Positions 24,875-36,732 are shown, counted from the first letter of the stretch. The stretch is 64,000 bases of DNA from Limnephilus marmoratus (GCA_917880885.1 OU862909.1:32672405-32736404); one strand, 5' to 3'. A program made the numbers and translations. Notes: generated by a model from the sequence alone, not told the origin.

Positions 24875-25479
24875 TAATTAAAAGAGATAGAAAATAAGTG
24901 GAAGGGTGAACCTAAAAATTTCAATCATTAATTAACAAATTATCAAAAACAAAGGCTTCAACGGCCCGTCCACCTTCTTCTGAGGCGGAGACAATCTCCA
25001 TTTCACAAAATGATAATATCACAAACAGAAACCCCCGGGATTGAATCAATGGTGTAAGGGTCCAGAGTCCAGACTGGATGCTGCTATCAGTTGATTGATC
25101 AAATAATGAGGGTGAGTAATTAAAATCGTGATTGGGCCGCAACTCCAGACCAGCTAGTTGCTAGTTGCTAGGCCACGTTTAATAAGTAGGCATCGGTTCG
25201 ACTTCCTATTATTTGTCATGATTAGTTTCCTTATTTTGGATCTGGCGCGTGGTCAGTGCTGATTGGCAGGAAGCGGAGAGCTTTCGGTTTCCGGTTGGAG
25301 ACATTTGTTTTTTGGTTTCCTTGGAAGGTTGGGGATGTTTTATTTAAACCCGAAACAAATAAATCAGAGAATGCAGTGATAACTACAATATGGTGTTTAC
25401 AGCGCGATTCTGGGATGATTAAGCGAATGTTGTAATTAAAACCGTCAGATATTTCGAGGTACTGCTTTCTCTCCAGGAG
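24875..25479. other. Unassigned DNA
   Basis: No supported gene. A short tRNA-like string GGCATCGGTTCGACTTCC at about 25191-25208 resembles a B box but has no matching A box at the right distance. Confidence 0.4.
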
Positions 25480-25865
25480 ATTAACCCTTAAGGCTCTGCA
25501 ACCGGGCCCGAAAAGAAGAAGATGGAGAGATACGAAATTACGAATATTAGAGAGCGCTAACATTTACTGCGACAAAATCGATGCGAAAATTGCGAAAATG
25601 TTTAATAAAACACGACTCGTTTAAAATAGAGCAAAAATCTCGAAGGGGTTATCTTAAACAGCATTTAAAGAAACACTGTGAATTTTTTCATACATATAAC
25701 TTGTAAAATAACTGAAACAAACGTGTTAATAATAATTTTTGGAGCATACTTTGCGATTTTTTTCTATCGAGGGAATTTTATATAATTTGCGTTTCAGCGC
25801 GGGCAAAGTCTAGATATTGTCTTCAAGAATAACATATAATTTTTTAAGAGCTTTAAAACTTACCG
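25480..25865 (+). repeat. RTE-like LINE 3' UTR, copy 1
   Basis: About 380 bp that matches, in the opposite orientation, 57440-57830, where it lies directly downstream of an RTE-like LINE coding fragment. Landmarks are 'aagaagaagatggagagata', 'aataaaacacgactcg', 'aaagaaacactgtgaatttt' and 'gggaattttatataatttgc'. It is therefore a 5'-truncated LINE whose coding part is missing or unrecognisable here. Confidence 0.65.
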
Positions 25866-28185
25866 TGTTTAAGGGAAATATGTAATAAATCGGTACAAAT
25901 CCGGGTTGCGGCCCTTAAGAAACCAATATGCAGAAGTAGCAGACACTTTTAACAGAACCGAAAGAACTTACAAAAAAGCATTACACATATTTTTTTGCTA
26001 ACAGTTATTGGTGTACAGCTTGATTGTAAAATTTAGTTAATTAATTTTCACGTAAAAAAATGTGTTACTCTTTATTTAAAGGTGTTTGTACCGTAAATAA
26101 ATAATTATTTTCCAGCTACATAAAAGTTCATAAAAATAAGTCATATGAGGCGTTCAGTCCACAAGTACAGTACAAAATATTTAAAAAAAAAAATTATGAC
26201 ATTCTCAAGAATTTGCGTTGCGCTTTTACGCAGATAAAAAAAAACAGTGTTGATAATTGAAAGACTAATAAAAAACAATCGATTTTTCAAAAAGCAAATA
26301 TGTGTACTACTCGCAATATTTAATTAAAGCTTCTAAAATGATTAAATATTGTTTTAGTTATTTTTTAGGATTGCACTTTAACTTAGCGCTTAGTCTAACC
26401 AACCAAACAGTTGGGGCTAAAATTATAAAGGCTGAACCCAAATGCAAGAATTTCTATAAAAATTATTATTGTAAAATATCTGTGCCTATTAAAATAACAT
26501 TTTGCTTTTGTTAATTGTACTTCGACCTCTAATACAACTCGCTCTTACGTATATACTCCGACAGAAATTGAGGAAAAATTTCATAGTCGGTATATTTTAA
26601 AGACCAAACTAATAAGGTTATTAATAGCTTGTTAATTTCACCACAGTCGATATCTACAACACCGCATTCCGCATCCAAGTATCGGCGATAATTCCAACAC
26701 AAGTGACGTGATGCAATATTATATTATCAGTGGGCAATAAACTCATTAATTTAGAGCTTAAAATTAACCGGCGACAAAAAACGTCCGCGAGCAATATCGA
26801 TTGGAAGCGCGTCGTCACGAACTTAATCAAAACGTCACGAAATTGGAATTAAACTCGGAGAAGCCAGTGAACATGGCTCGTACTATTTATTGCACATAGT
26901 AATCATATCCTTCTTCGCCGAGCTAATAGCAGTAAAGTTCATCGCCGTAACCCCTGTTGCACCGAGATTAAACTTGCCCGGAACTACAGATGCACTTGTA
27001 TAGGGCACAAGTACAGCGGAGTATACCGTCTCAGTGAGGGGATATCTAGGAGAGCTGGTCTCACACACACAATCATATTATTTTATCGCTAAGTAGTTAT
27101 TAGATGGACTATCGGGTGCCCGAGTGTTCGCTTGTGATACTGATAGCCTTTCCGTATTAATTGGCGAAATAACCAGGGTAATCCTGACTTTAGAAGAGTG
27201 GCCATTTGAAAATTGTGTTGTTTTGATCATATCACGAACATTAAAACTAATGGATACAATTGCTAATAATACATGATAGAATTTTTTGCGGATTTTGTGT
27301 AAAAATGTGTGCGTTTGTGAGATATATTTTATGAATATGAAAACGTAGAAAGATTCAAAATACGTATTTGGAGAAAAACACTCGTGATACGTGGAATTAA
27401 GACGATAATATAAAGCTCTTAAGAAGAGTATAAATGCTAGAAATATTTTAATTCTCACGCCCTCAAAATTTAAAATCGAGCGTCTTATTTGCAGGATGCA
27501 AGTAAGCGCCAAAGTGGTTTTTATTTATTTTGTGTATAATTTTATAAGAATGAAAAAAAGTTAGATCATACAAAACGTCAAAAATAGTATTAGCAATAAA
27601 GGGGTATTTAAAAAAATTGTTTCTTATATTAATTACTTCATAGTTAAGTCATTAAAAAACTCTTTTTTTTAGTAGTTTACGCTTATATTTTTTGTTACGT
27701 AAATAATAATTTTATTGTAATTCCAATACATACAAAAGGTAGTAAAAGCTTCAATTTATCCGTAGCATATTTTTGACGTTCATAATGTAATAAACCGATT
27801 GTAATAAACGTAAAGGTTAATCTAAATAGTATCTAAATAGGATTTCACGTATAGCTTCATCTTAAGTTTAATTCACGTTACCGCCATTTTACTGCGTATC
27901 TACTTCGACAAAGATCGGATTTTTTAATCGTTTTATAAGTGATAATGTCCTTTTCGTTTAAAAATCAATTTTGTTAATGTTTTATTCCATGGCCGGCAAG
28001 GTGGTAGGGCGACGTCTAAGTGGCGTACTGTAATATTCAAAGCTCTCAGTACATATTCAAGTTTATTAATGGATTTGTAAGACAGCATTATCCATCCAAG
28101 ACGTTTGAAATGTTCTTCAGAAGGACAGGGCAAGGAACACGTGAGAACTGCATCAGATCTAATGCAGGATGAATAATTCAGCTCC
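25866..28185. other. Mostly unassigned DNA
   Basis: No gene or recognised repeat. At 26640-26880 there is a less AT-rich segment with 'cagtgggcaataaactcatt' and several TAAT-type motifs that could be regulatory; this is composition-based and weak. The 144- and 105-codon minus-strand frames here show no recognisable domain. Confidence 0.35.
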
Positions 28186-28285
28186 CACAGCGGTCTGGGG
28201 TGGGCGGGGTGGGCGGGGTGAGAATGCGAAGGGAGGCGAGGGCGAACCACCCCTTCACAGGGCGGGAGCGGGGGACGTCAGCTCT
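28186..28285 (+). other. G-rich tract, quadruplex-capable
   Basis: GGGGTGGGCGGGGTGGGCGG, with a further GG, on the plus strand at about 28197-28219 gives four or more G runs with short loops. It also contains GC-box-like GGGCGG motifs. There is no evidence for a promoter beyond this. Confidence 0.45.
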
Positions 28286-28512
28286 CATAGTGTATTATGG
28301 TAATGGAAGAACTCGTAAATGGCGGATTTTTTATCTCCATCATAAATGTACAGGTAGGTATTTACATGCGTAGAACATAAGTGTTGTGTGGCGCCAATTA
28401 CGAAATGGCTGCCAAGAAATAAAAGGTAAAAATCCACGTATTTAACTATCAAAGACCCCAATTTCTCTATGGAGTACCGGGACAATTACGCCCCTTGTTA
28501 TTTCAAAATTGT

Positions 28513-29659
28513 GATATTTTTATTGTTGACTATGAGTTGATATACGATACGATACGTAACGTATGTCAACTCATGATATTTTTATTGTTGACTATGAGTT
28601 GATATACGATACGATACGTATCGTATGTCAACTCATGATATTTTTATTGTTGACTATGAGTTGATATACGATACGATACGTAACGTATGTCAACTCATGA
28701 TATTTTTATTGTTGACTATGAGTTGATATACGATACGATACGTAACGTATGTCAACTCATGATATTTTTATTGTTGACTATGAGTTGATATACGATACGA
28801 TACGTAACGTATGTCAACTCATGATATTTTTATTGTTGACTATGAGTTGATATACGATACGATACGTAACGTATGTCAACTCATGATATTTTTATTGTTG
28901 ACTATGAGTTGATATACGATACGATACGTAACGTATGTCAACTCATGATATTTTTATTGTTGACTATGAGTTGATATACGATACGATACGTAACGTATGT
29001 CAACTCATGATATTTTTATTGTTGACTATGAGTTGATATACGATACGATACGTAACGTATGTCAACTCATGATATTTTTATTGTTGACTATGAGTTGATA
29101 TACGATACGATACGTAACGTATGTCAACTCATGATATTTTTATTGTTGACTATGAGTTGATATACGATACGATACGTAACGTATGTCAACTCATGATATT
29201 TTTATTGTTGACTATGAGTTGATATACGATACGATACGTAACGTATGTCAACTCATGATATTTTTATTGTTGACTATGAGTTGATATACGATACGATACG
29301 TAACGTATGTCAACTCATGATATTTTTATTGTTGACTATGAGTTGATATACGATACGATACGTAACGTATGTCAACTCATGATATTTTTATTGTTGACTA
29401 TGAGTTGATATACGATACGATACGTAACGTATGTCAACTCATGATATTTTTATTGTTGACTATGAGTTGATATACGATACGATACGTAACGTATGTCAAC
29501 TCATGATATTTTTATTGTTGACTATGAGTTGATATACGATACGATACGTAACGTATGTCAACTCATGATATTTTTATTGTTGACTATGAGTTGATATACG
29601 ATACGATACGTAACGTATGTCAACTCATGATATTTTTATTGTTGACTATGAGTTGATAT
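28513..29659 (+). repeat. 62-bp palindromic satellite, 18.5 units
   Basis: Exact 62-bp period: unit starts run from 28513 in steps of 62 to 29629, giving 18 full units plus a 31-bp partial. Units are almost identical; unit 2 alone reads CGTATCGTATG instead of CGTAACGTATG. Each unit contains an imperfect palindrome. TGAGTTGA and TCAACTCA form the outer arms, and the TATACGATACGA/ACGTAACGTATG inner arms pair at all but three positions. There are no spacers, so it is a satellite and not a CRISPR-like array. Confidence 0.95.
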
Positions 29660-29810
29660 GAGATTTAACTGATGTTCGAACCCACGACGAACCTTGCATT
29701 ATATACCCCTACCAACGGGTAGCCCCATCCACATAAAAAAGACTTTGAATGGTCCAGAACATTTCACAAAATTCGAGAGCGTTGTGGAATGTTTCTCAAT
29801 GATCTGGGTG

Positions 29811-29903
29811 TTCCCGAACATTCCAGAATGTTCCGGGATATTCTGTAATGTTGTGGAAAGCTCTTGAATACTCTAGAATGTTCTGGACTGTTCTAAAAAT
29901 TTC
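29811..29903. promoter_or_regulatory. Heat-shock-element array, 19 in-phase pentamers
   Basis: GAA and TTC trinucleotides alternate at an exact 5-bp step. TTC falls at 29811, 29821, 29831, 29841, 29881, 29891 and 29901, and GAA at 29816, 29826, 29856, 29866 and 29876. The seven remaining positions each have one mismatch. The core CCCGAACATTCCAGAATGTT is an ideal heat-shock element (inverted nGAAn pentamers bound by HSF trimers). Looser GAA/TTC pairs extend upstream to 29757. No gene start is recognised nearby, so a promoter role is unproven. Confidence 0.7.
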
Positions 29904-30520
29904 TAGGGTGCAAAACTTCCAGCCCTTATATCTTCAAAAGCACGCCCTTCAGGTAAAAACGGGAACCTTCTTCATGGATGGGGGATAGAGGGCTACCACG
30001 CCATATAATTCCCTTGATCGTACCGCGACTCGTTTCTGAGTTTTAGCGGCACGCACGTACACTCTCTTATATAACATATATTGATTAATGAATTAATGTA
30101 ATTAACGGTAAAACATTTCACACTAAATTGCGATAATGGCTATAGGGGGCTGATCCTCTGGATTAGCTTCGACTCAAAAAACTTAATAAAAAAAATGCTG
30201 CAATTGATTACAAAACACTTTTTTCCAATTCGTGACATTTAATAACCGCTCTCATTGTTTTCGTTTCCGAGCTTTAAATCAGTAGCAGATTTTGAAATGT
30301 AAAGAAAATACTAATCGAAATAAAAATTGCTTAGTCAGCAAGAATTATTGCAGCAATGGATATTTTATGTATATACATAATATAACCCAGCATTTACAAT
30401 GAAATGCAAAGCATTAACTAAATCACTGTGAATAAACTAAGTGAAAGAAGAACTGAGTTAGGAGCTAATCAAGTTGTGTAATTCTAGGCCAAGATTCCGT
30501 GCTAACATCTTATTTGTCTC
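29904..30520. other. Unassigned DNA beyond the heat-shock-element array
   Basis: The part to about 30060 is GC-balanced ('aaaagcacgcccttcaggta', 'cgtaccgcgactcgtttctg') and may belong with the satellite and HSE array as one repeat; this is not provable here. A TATAA lies at about 30069. The remainder is AT-rich without features. Confidence 0.4.
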
Positions 30521-30660
30521 TCCCGAGGAGGGGGTTGCGTGGGGTGGTGGGTGGTGGGCGGTGGGTGGCAGGGGGCGAAGGGTGGGTAAGGTTAAGGTTC
30601 GTGGTTTGTGGCGGTTTTGCCGCTAATTCGCCAACAGCACGTCACCGCGATTGATTTATA
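30521..30660 (+). other. G-rich tract, quadruplex-capable
   Basis: Plus-strand 'gggtggtgggtggtgggcgg' near 30541, continued by further GGG runs to 30590, gives many short-looped G runs. The following segment ('gccgctaattcgccaacagc') is GC-balanced. No transcript evidence. Confidence 0.4.
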
Positions 30661-32257
30661 CTGCTTAACTTTAATGAGATAGGTACTACTAACTGTATAA
30701 AAAGGTTTCTATGCAAAGGGGGGTTATTGATGGCAGCTGCCCACAAAAATAGGAATATTTTAGTTCTATGAAATAAACCAATAACAGTTGTTTTAATGTA
30801 TCTGTATTTACATTATTTAACCTCTTGATTTTTGACTAAATTACGTTTTTTAATACCTCGGGTCTCGACCGTATTTTGTCAGAAGTTCAAAATACTTCCG
30901 CTTTTCAATATAATTCCAATAAACGGAATATTTCTAAATGTTTTCGAAAACTAAAAAGTGTTTGGAAAAGTGATGAAATACGCTTTCACATTTTATAATT
31001 AGAAATAAACATGTAATTTTTGAAATATAAAATAGGAAAAAATATTAATTAAGTATTAGGCAAAAATATTATGAACAATATCGTCATTCACTTTTTTGTC
31101 GTTTCTTTTAAAAAAAAATAATAAAAATTCTCAGTTTCTTAATTTTATTTCAAATTACGGTCGATTTTAATATAAAGCATGGGGTTTCCTCTTTCTAACA
31201 CCGTTTAGATCGTATTTCTAACCATGATAGTAAGGGAGACAACGATTTCTATGAGACCCGTATTAGTTCTTCCGAAAGCCGAACAAATAGACTTCGGGTT
31301 ATACGTTACACCCAGGCGTCGTAGGTTCAACTATTTGCTGGCTAAACCCTCATCATCGCATGAGCTACGTTTTCAGCTTATAATAATACTAGTAGGAGGA
31401 ATTAAAATATTGTCAGGTTATTTGTAACCAAGCAATGTCTATCTATATGTTTTAAAGGTGTAACCAACGTTCACACTTACGACGCATTTATCAGATATAA
31501 AGGTTGCATTAAGGTTCTCAGTTCTCAGTGTAAAAAGGCGAAAAAAAAACAGATAAACAAAATTTTTAGATGAATATTAAATAGAATTGAGATACTGTAA
31601 TAAAATAACGATGTAAACCTGCAAAATGTAAACTTCAGTGGGTCAATTTCAACTTTTCATTTTGAAAAGAAAAGCATCGTAAAACATACTCGTAAATCGG
31701 ATTGTATTATTTGTACTACAAAAACAAGACAGCAGTGTATTTATTAATCCAAAATATTCAGTTATTAAATACCTGTATCGTAGGATTTAATACCATCGAG
31801 AGAAATAAATAAAACACCGAGAGGGTTTCACTCCCGTATTCGTAAAGAGATTGGTCGAGAACGAGGGGGAAAATATTGGCTGGCGGTTCCGTTTTCTAGT
31901 TTAGTTCGAGCCAACAACTATTTTTCATTTCTCCGAACAATACCTTCATGTCAATTTACGATAAAGCCAACTTGGAGTGAAGAGATTGTTTAATAAATTT
32001 ATTAATGAAGTGATGTTTACAGAATGTTAGCACTTACATTAAATTCTATGAATCTATCACCATCTTAAAATCTATTAGTAGCTACAGAAACGGTAAAAAA
32101 GTATCGTGCGGTCATCTCTGGTAGCGGTAATATACACAGCTTTTTACTGTCCTAAATTCCTAGAATGGTTTGTAGCTATCAACCTCATTACCATCACGAG
32201 CTTTAGAGTTTTGAGATATCCACTTAGCTGTCAAAAAGAAAACATGTATTTATATTA
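30661..32257. other. AT-rich DNA, nothing identified
   Basis: No gene, RNA or repeat could be supported. The open frame at 31224-31427 shows no known domain. Confidence 0.45.
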
Positions 32258-32259
32258 TA

Positions 32260-32537
32260 CAAATGTCCGGGGGTAAAGTGCACAGACTTCGGGAGGTGAT
32301 TCTACATGTTAATACAAGTAAAAAGGGAATTCGAAATTCTACCGTTTTAATGTACATTTGCATGTTTGTAGTTTGCAGGTAAAAAGGTTAAATTGTTTGT
32401 GTGGAAAAAATAATATAATCTACGGAAAAATATTTTTGCATTGAAAAAAACATTTGAATTTCTAAAAAAGTTATTTACTTCTACTATCAAGTAGAATCAC
32501 CTCTCGAAGTTTGTGCACTTTACCCCCGGACACCCTG
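32260..32537. mobile_element. MITE with 40-bp inverted ends, TA flanks
   Basis: Left end TGTCCGGGGGTAAAGTGCAC and right end GTGCACTTTACCCCCGGACA are inverted copies. With the following 'ttcgggaggtgattctac' they pair over about 42 bp with two mismatches. The right end extends to CACCCTG followed by TA, and the left end starts CAAA after TA, so a TA duplication (mariner/Tc1-type) is likely. There is no coding capacity. Confidence 0.75.
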
Positions 32538-32861
32538 TATATCATATTGAAGTTACATATTTTTCCATAGACTAAAAACTAGTTTTGAACATGAGACATT
32601 AATTAATAGTGATATATTGAACTCTTTACAAAAAACCAGCACCGATATCTTGCAGATCCGTCTCTTTTACATCATCAAACAGTATTAATAGCCTAGCGAC
32701 TGTATGGTTGAAATTTAAGAATCCGATTATAAATACAACTTTGACGCTGCGCTTTATGCAGAACAACTTTTGGTACATGGAGTTTGTATACAAAACTACT
32801 TTTGTACCTAATAGAACCGAATTAAAACAGTTCCAAAATATCACGCCACTTACGTTAACAA

Positions 32862-33205
32862 TTTGGGAGGCGGGAATGGGCACCGCCACCCCGGGAACCT
32901 TTATTGGATAACCAACACCTCTGCCACAGGTCAACCCAAGTGGTTCGCTACGTTTGGTGATTTAGCAGGGGTGCCCGGGTCCATGGGGTGAGGTTTGTCT
33001 AGGTCTTGGAGGCGGATGACCTGAACACACTGAACCCCATATTCCTACCCACCCCTTAAACCCTTTTCCTTCCCAGAACTCTCCTCTCCTTCCTTTTCTA
33101 AAAAAAAAAACCCTCCACACAGCATCCCCAAAGATGACATAGGCCCTGAGGGAAATTATTTTCCTCTGGGCCTCCTGTGTGGAGCTCATGTAAAAAAAAA
33201 AAAAA
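32862..33205 (+). repeat. Retroposon family A, copy A3 with poly-A
   Basis: Runs from 'tttgggaggcgggaatgggc' to 'cctcctgtgtggagctcatg' followed by 14 A. It includes the conserved 'ggttcgctacgtttggtgat' and 'catggggtgaggtttgtcta'. It is shorter in the middle than A2. The A tail supports retroposition. Confidence 0.75.
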
Positions 33206-33799
33206 CAGCTAGCGTGAGGAGCATCGCCTGGCAGGCGTAAGTACTATTGGATTTATAATTTCGTGAATCTCTCCGGATATGGAGAGATTGACTATCAGAT
33301 TATTATTGTAACTGGCAGCTGTGAATAATAATACCACGCATCTATATATTACGTATTACGTCATTACCTGTCGCGGTTACTTTGTCCCGGTGGCTAGCTG
33401 TCACTGGATTCACTGGACGTGCCTTTTTGACTGCTGGTTTTTATTAATGAAATTCTTTAATTTGCCAACCAATCGTTTTAATTTTTAACTGCAGCAGTGC
33501 TTTTCTGAAACCAACCCTTAATCACACATGTATAAATGCTAATAAAAAGGTTTACGATGATATAGTTAACTGAGCACCTATTTGTCGGCATGTACACAAA
33601 ACTGAAACAAGAAGTAATAGTCTCAAACCGCCCACTAAACAGATCTGTTACAAATTACTTCCCACGGAGCTTACCAAAAATTCCTTCCAATTTTTCTTCT
33701 GCCTCCCATCGATAGTAGAGGAACCGGTGGATGTATAGTCTGTACGGAGTCTAACCAGAGGATACTAGTGTGTAGTATGTTACGAACCGGTAGGTAGGT
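33206..33799. other. Unassigned DNA
   Basis: No gene or known repeat seen. Confidence 0.4.
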
Positions 33800-33990
33800 A
33801 CTCTCAAGTGAGGGCCGCAGCGGCTCTCGGGTCGGGCCTTATTGATTACACCGGCCGTCGATTTATTTCCGACGCGGTTATCTCTTGTTTACGGTTATTG
33901 CTGAAACATATTAGGTTGCTACCTCCACGGGTAAGGGGGGAGCAAAGGAAGACCCCCAGGAATATTCAGGTTTTGTGCAAGCCGAGTGTT
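33800..33990. promoter_or_regulatory. GC-balanced block, possible regulatory DNA
   Basis: A compact GC-balanced segment ('cgcagcggctctcgggtcgg', 'ttgattacaccggccgtcga', 'tcttgtttacggttattgct') with a forkhead-like TTGTTTAC and TTGATTAC. It is not repeated in the window. Regulatory function is inferred from composition only. A 113-codon frame spans it without recognisable domains. Confidence 0.25.
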
Positions 33991-34304
33991 AACTTTCTTT
34001 TTACTCTTGATCTTAAACGGAAAAACAACTTCATCATCAGAAAGAGCCTCAAAACCAAAGGCATGGTAAGTTTTAAAATTGTTTATGCAAAAGAAATGTT
34101 CAGTTGGTTAGGTTTTAGTGCCTACTTTTCGTCAGCCATGTTATGGTGAGCCAACTTTCCATAACAGTTTTATTATCAAACTGATGATAATCAATCCATC
34201 TTTAACCGTGGTTTAAAATTACAAATTATAAGATATCAGAGTAAGAATAAAATTTTTCTCTGTTCTTGTATATGGCATGGAAAGTTGTAAACTGAACTAC
34301 TTTG

Positions 34305-34572
34305 ACAGCCTTCGTGGTCGAGAGGTAAGTCTCTTGACTCGCAATCCGAAGATATAGGAATCGAATCCAGGCATGTGCAAATAAATTTTATTTGATTGGT
34401 TTGTGTAATTTCACACTTAATTAATTTAAAATAAAATATAGTATATTTGCGGCACGTTCCACACTGGATGATACTCTCAGTCTCGCCCTGGTGTAAGACC
34501 ATTCAAAATTGAAACGTTGCTTAAAATGGCTTTAAAGGTGACTTGATATGAATAGCCAGATATCTCCACACT
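34305..34572 (+). repeat. tRNA-headed SINE (family B), copy 1
   Basis: The head 'gccttcgtggtcgagaggta' is A-box-like, and GGAATCGAATCC at 34357-34368 is a good RNA polymerase III B box. The family-B body follows ('aaataaattttattt', 'gtgtaatttcaca', 'tatatttgcggcacgttcca', 'gaaacgttgctta'). The 3' tail is missing. Confidence 0.8.
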
Positions 34573-34635
34573 TAAAATCTAAATCAATCAAAATCTAAAC
34601 TTGTAGGAAAGAAACTTTTGAAAGAACAATATGAC

Positions 34636-35130
34636 CAATGTAATAATAATAATAATAATATTTGGCTAATTTATATAGCGCCGTTTTTGTGAGAAATCAC
34701 CTCAAGGGCGCTGTACAGTACAAGTAAATACGTAATAAAATTGGTAAAACTAAGATTTGTAATTGTAACAAGTGACTTATATCTAAGACTTGTAACTAGT
34801 GGCTTATTCTAAGACTTATAGCTAGTGACTTATGACTAAGACTTACGATAGTTGACTTAAAATTAGTGGATTAATGACATACATATTTACAACTGTGACT
34901 TAAAGTTACAGACTTAAAACTAACATAAGTACCAACATTTCAAAATACTTATTTGCCATTGTTGTCAGTGATAATGTTAACATTAAAAACAAAACAACAA
35001 ACAAGTTCAGTAGGTATATGTACAAACTCGCAACATAGATAAGTTATTGCTGCGAGTCGAAGCAGTTTGAGGATTTATAAATTTTATACATAGGTACATA
35101 CACATTTTATACATATTATATTCTATTTTT
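34636..35130 (-). repeat. Dispersed repeat family D, long copy
   Basis: Starts (on the plus strand) with an AAT microsatellite, then 'atatttggctaatttatata', 'gcgccgtttttgtgag' and 'aaatcacctcaagggcgctg'. It is followed by degenerate tandem copies of about 25 bp built on 'ctaagacttgtaactagtgg'. Read on the minus strand it ends in an (ATT)n tail, as expected for an RTE-type LINE 3' end or dependent SINE. Confidence 0.6.
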
Positions 35131-35727
35131 AGTGTTATTAACGCCAGAAGAAGGAGGTAGTTCTTTTTTTTATGCACCAGATTTAAATGTCCGGGTTAAA
35201 TTTTCCCCAAAAAAAAAAAAAATGGAAAAAAAGAAGGAAAAACTAAACCCTTTCACACACTTCCCCAAATGATCATCTAGTCAACCCACGCTATGCAATT
35301 GCACTATATAAGTATTATAAATACAAGAACAACATGTCAACCTACTAGAGACCAAATGGGAATATAATTCACCGACTCCAGATATTTTCATATCAGAGGG
35401 TTCGGCTCTGTGGCATTTCTAATTGAACCTATAAATCCTACCGATCCCTCAATATAAATATTTAAAAAATCCTTTGTAATCCTACATGTATTTAAAATGA
35501 CTGATTTTTGCATTTTTATATACAAATTCTTTGACAAATCTAATATGCTTAAATTTTATTAAATCTTAAATCTTAAATCGGTGCAATAATGATCTTAGCT
35601 GGATTTATAGGAACATACACAAGCTTATCTTAAATTAATGAAAATGCATCGTCGTGGACATCAACAATTATAGAATGACGAATTTAAGGAAATGAGTGTC
35701 TGAAAAGATGTAGAGGTTCTTTATATA
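35131..35727. other. Unassigned DNA
   Basis: AT-rich and without features apart from an A run near 35207. Confidence 0.4.
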
Positions 35728-36009
35728 CATGGTGTCCAGAAACTCATGGAAACTAATGAATCTACACCTAAAACACAAAAATAAAACTCTATCTGACCAT
35801 TTCCATTTTTTCTTTTCCTCTTTTTTCGGAAACTAAAGCATTCAAGAAAAAAATTTGGAGCCAGGTTTACAGCTGATATTTAATCACCTAACGACCGTTT
35901 TTATTTACAAATTTGACCAAAAAATTAAATAAACTACGAAATCGTCTTAAAATCTGATGTAGATTCACCAGTTTTCCGCTTCTATTACGAATTTCTGGAC
36001 AACGTGGAT
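35728..36009. mobile_element. MITE, TGTCCAGAAA-type ends
   Basis: The left end GGTGTCCAGAAACTC with 'gaatctacac' and the right end 'tgtagattca' with GAATTTCTGGACAACG form imperfect inverted repeats about 50 bp long. The interior is AT-rich and non-coding. The duplication is not clear; TA at both sides is possible. Confidence 0.6.
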
Positions 36010-36094
36010 AATGGTCAAAATTGTATTAGATTTTAACACACGTAGACTTCAATATCTTAATTGTTTCGTGTCGTTTTCTTGGTATTTAATACAA

Positions 36095-36732
36095 GGTTAC
36101 TTAATTGATAACGGTGACCAGACTCAAAATAAATTCAACTCAACACCTCCTTTGAAAAGTCATTAAAAGTGATGAAAAAAATAATAATTTGTTTTTAACC
36201 TTTATTTACCAACATTATCTTTATTTTCTTAACGCAAATATTTATTGGCTGCTATCTTTATATATGATTGCAAGATTCAAATCAGAACTAAATGCTATCT
36301 ATATAGTGTCTGGACAAATTTTTATCCACTTTATTTTTAATATGCGACATCTATTGACTTGTCTGCAAGTCTAGGATGAATATTTATTTTTATTTTTAAC
36401 CTTTATGAGAGTAAAACTTAAAATTGTAATATTTAATTAAATGTAGTTCTTACTCGAAGTATGATACAGTTAAAAGTGACCGAATTGGATATAGACATCT
36501 TAGCTCAGTTGGTAGAGCATTTGCCATGTAATATTTTTTTCCGAATTTTTCTGTTTCCAGATTTTCGATTGAGTTTCGTTAATATTGTCTTCATTTAATT
36601 AAAAAAAATATATTTAAAAATTGGTTAGGTTATGGGCTATTTTTTATTTCTTAACATAGCTTTTGTTGACTTTTCATATAGGTGTTGTGTTGAGTTTATT
36701 CTGAGTTGTCATGGAACCTTGATAAATAACCC
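36095..36732. mobile_element. Inverted-repeat element of family M2, long form
   Basis: The left end 'ggttacttaattgataacgg', 'cagactcaaaataaattcaa', 'caacacctcctttgaaaagt' is mirrored at the right end by 'acttttcatataggtgttgt', 'gttgagtttattctgagttg', 'tcatggaacc'. The same ends define the short M2 element at 38058 and a single end at 62958. The interior carries a tRNA-derived fragment. I see no target duplication. Confidence 0.65.
36494..36532 (+). pseudogene. tRNA 5'-half fragment
   Basis: GACATCT, then TA, then a perfect D arm (GCTC-AGTTGGTA-GAGC), then A and the start of an anticodon stem TTTGC with loop CATGTAA. After that the sequence turns into T-rich DNA. The 3' half (anticodon 3' arm, T arm, acceptor 3' strand) is absent, so this is a fragment and not a functional tRNA gene. 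It lies inside the M2 element. Confidence 0.7.

Noticed and set aside
25191..25208. tRNA-like B box as a tRNA or SINE
   Set aside because: There is no A box at a suitable distance and no family-B body follows.
28513..29659. CRISPR-like array
   Set aside because: The repeats are contiguous with no spacers, in a eukaryotic context; it is a satellite.
36494..36568. Functional tRNA gene
   Set aside because: Only the 5' half is present; no T arm, B box or acceptor 3' strand follows.
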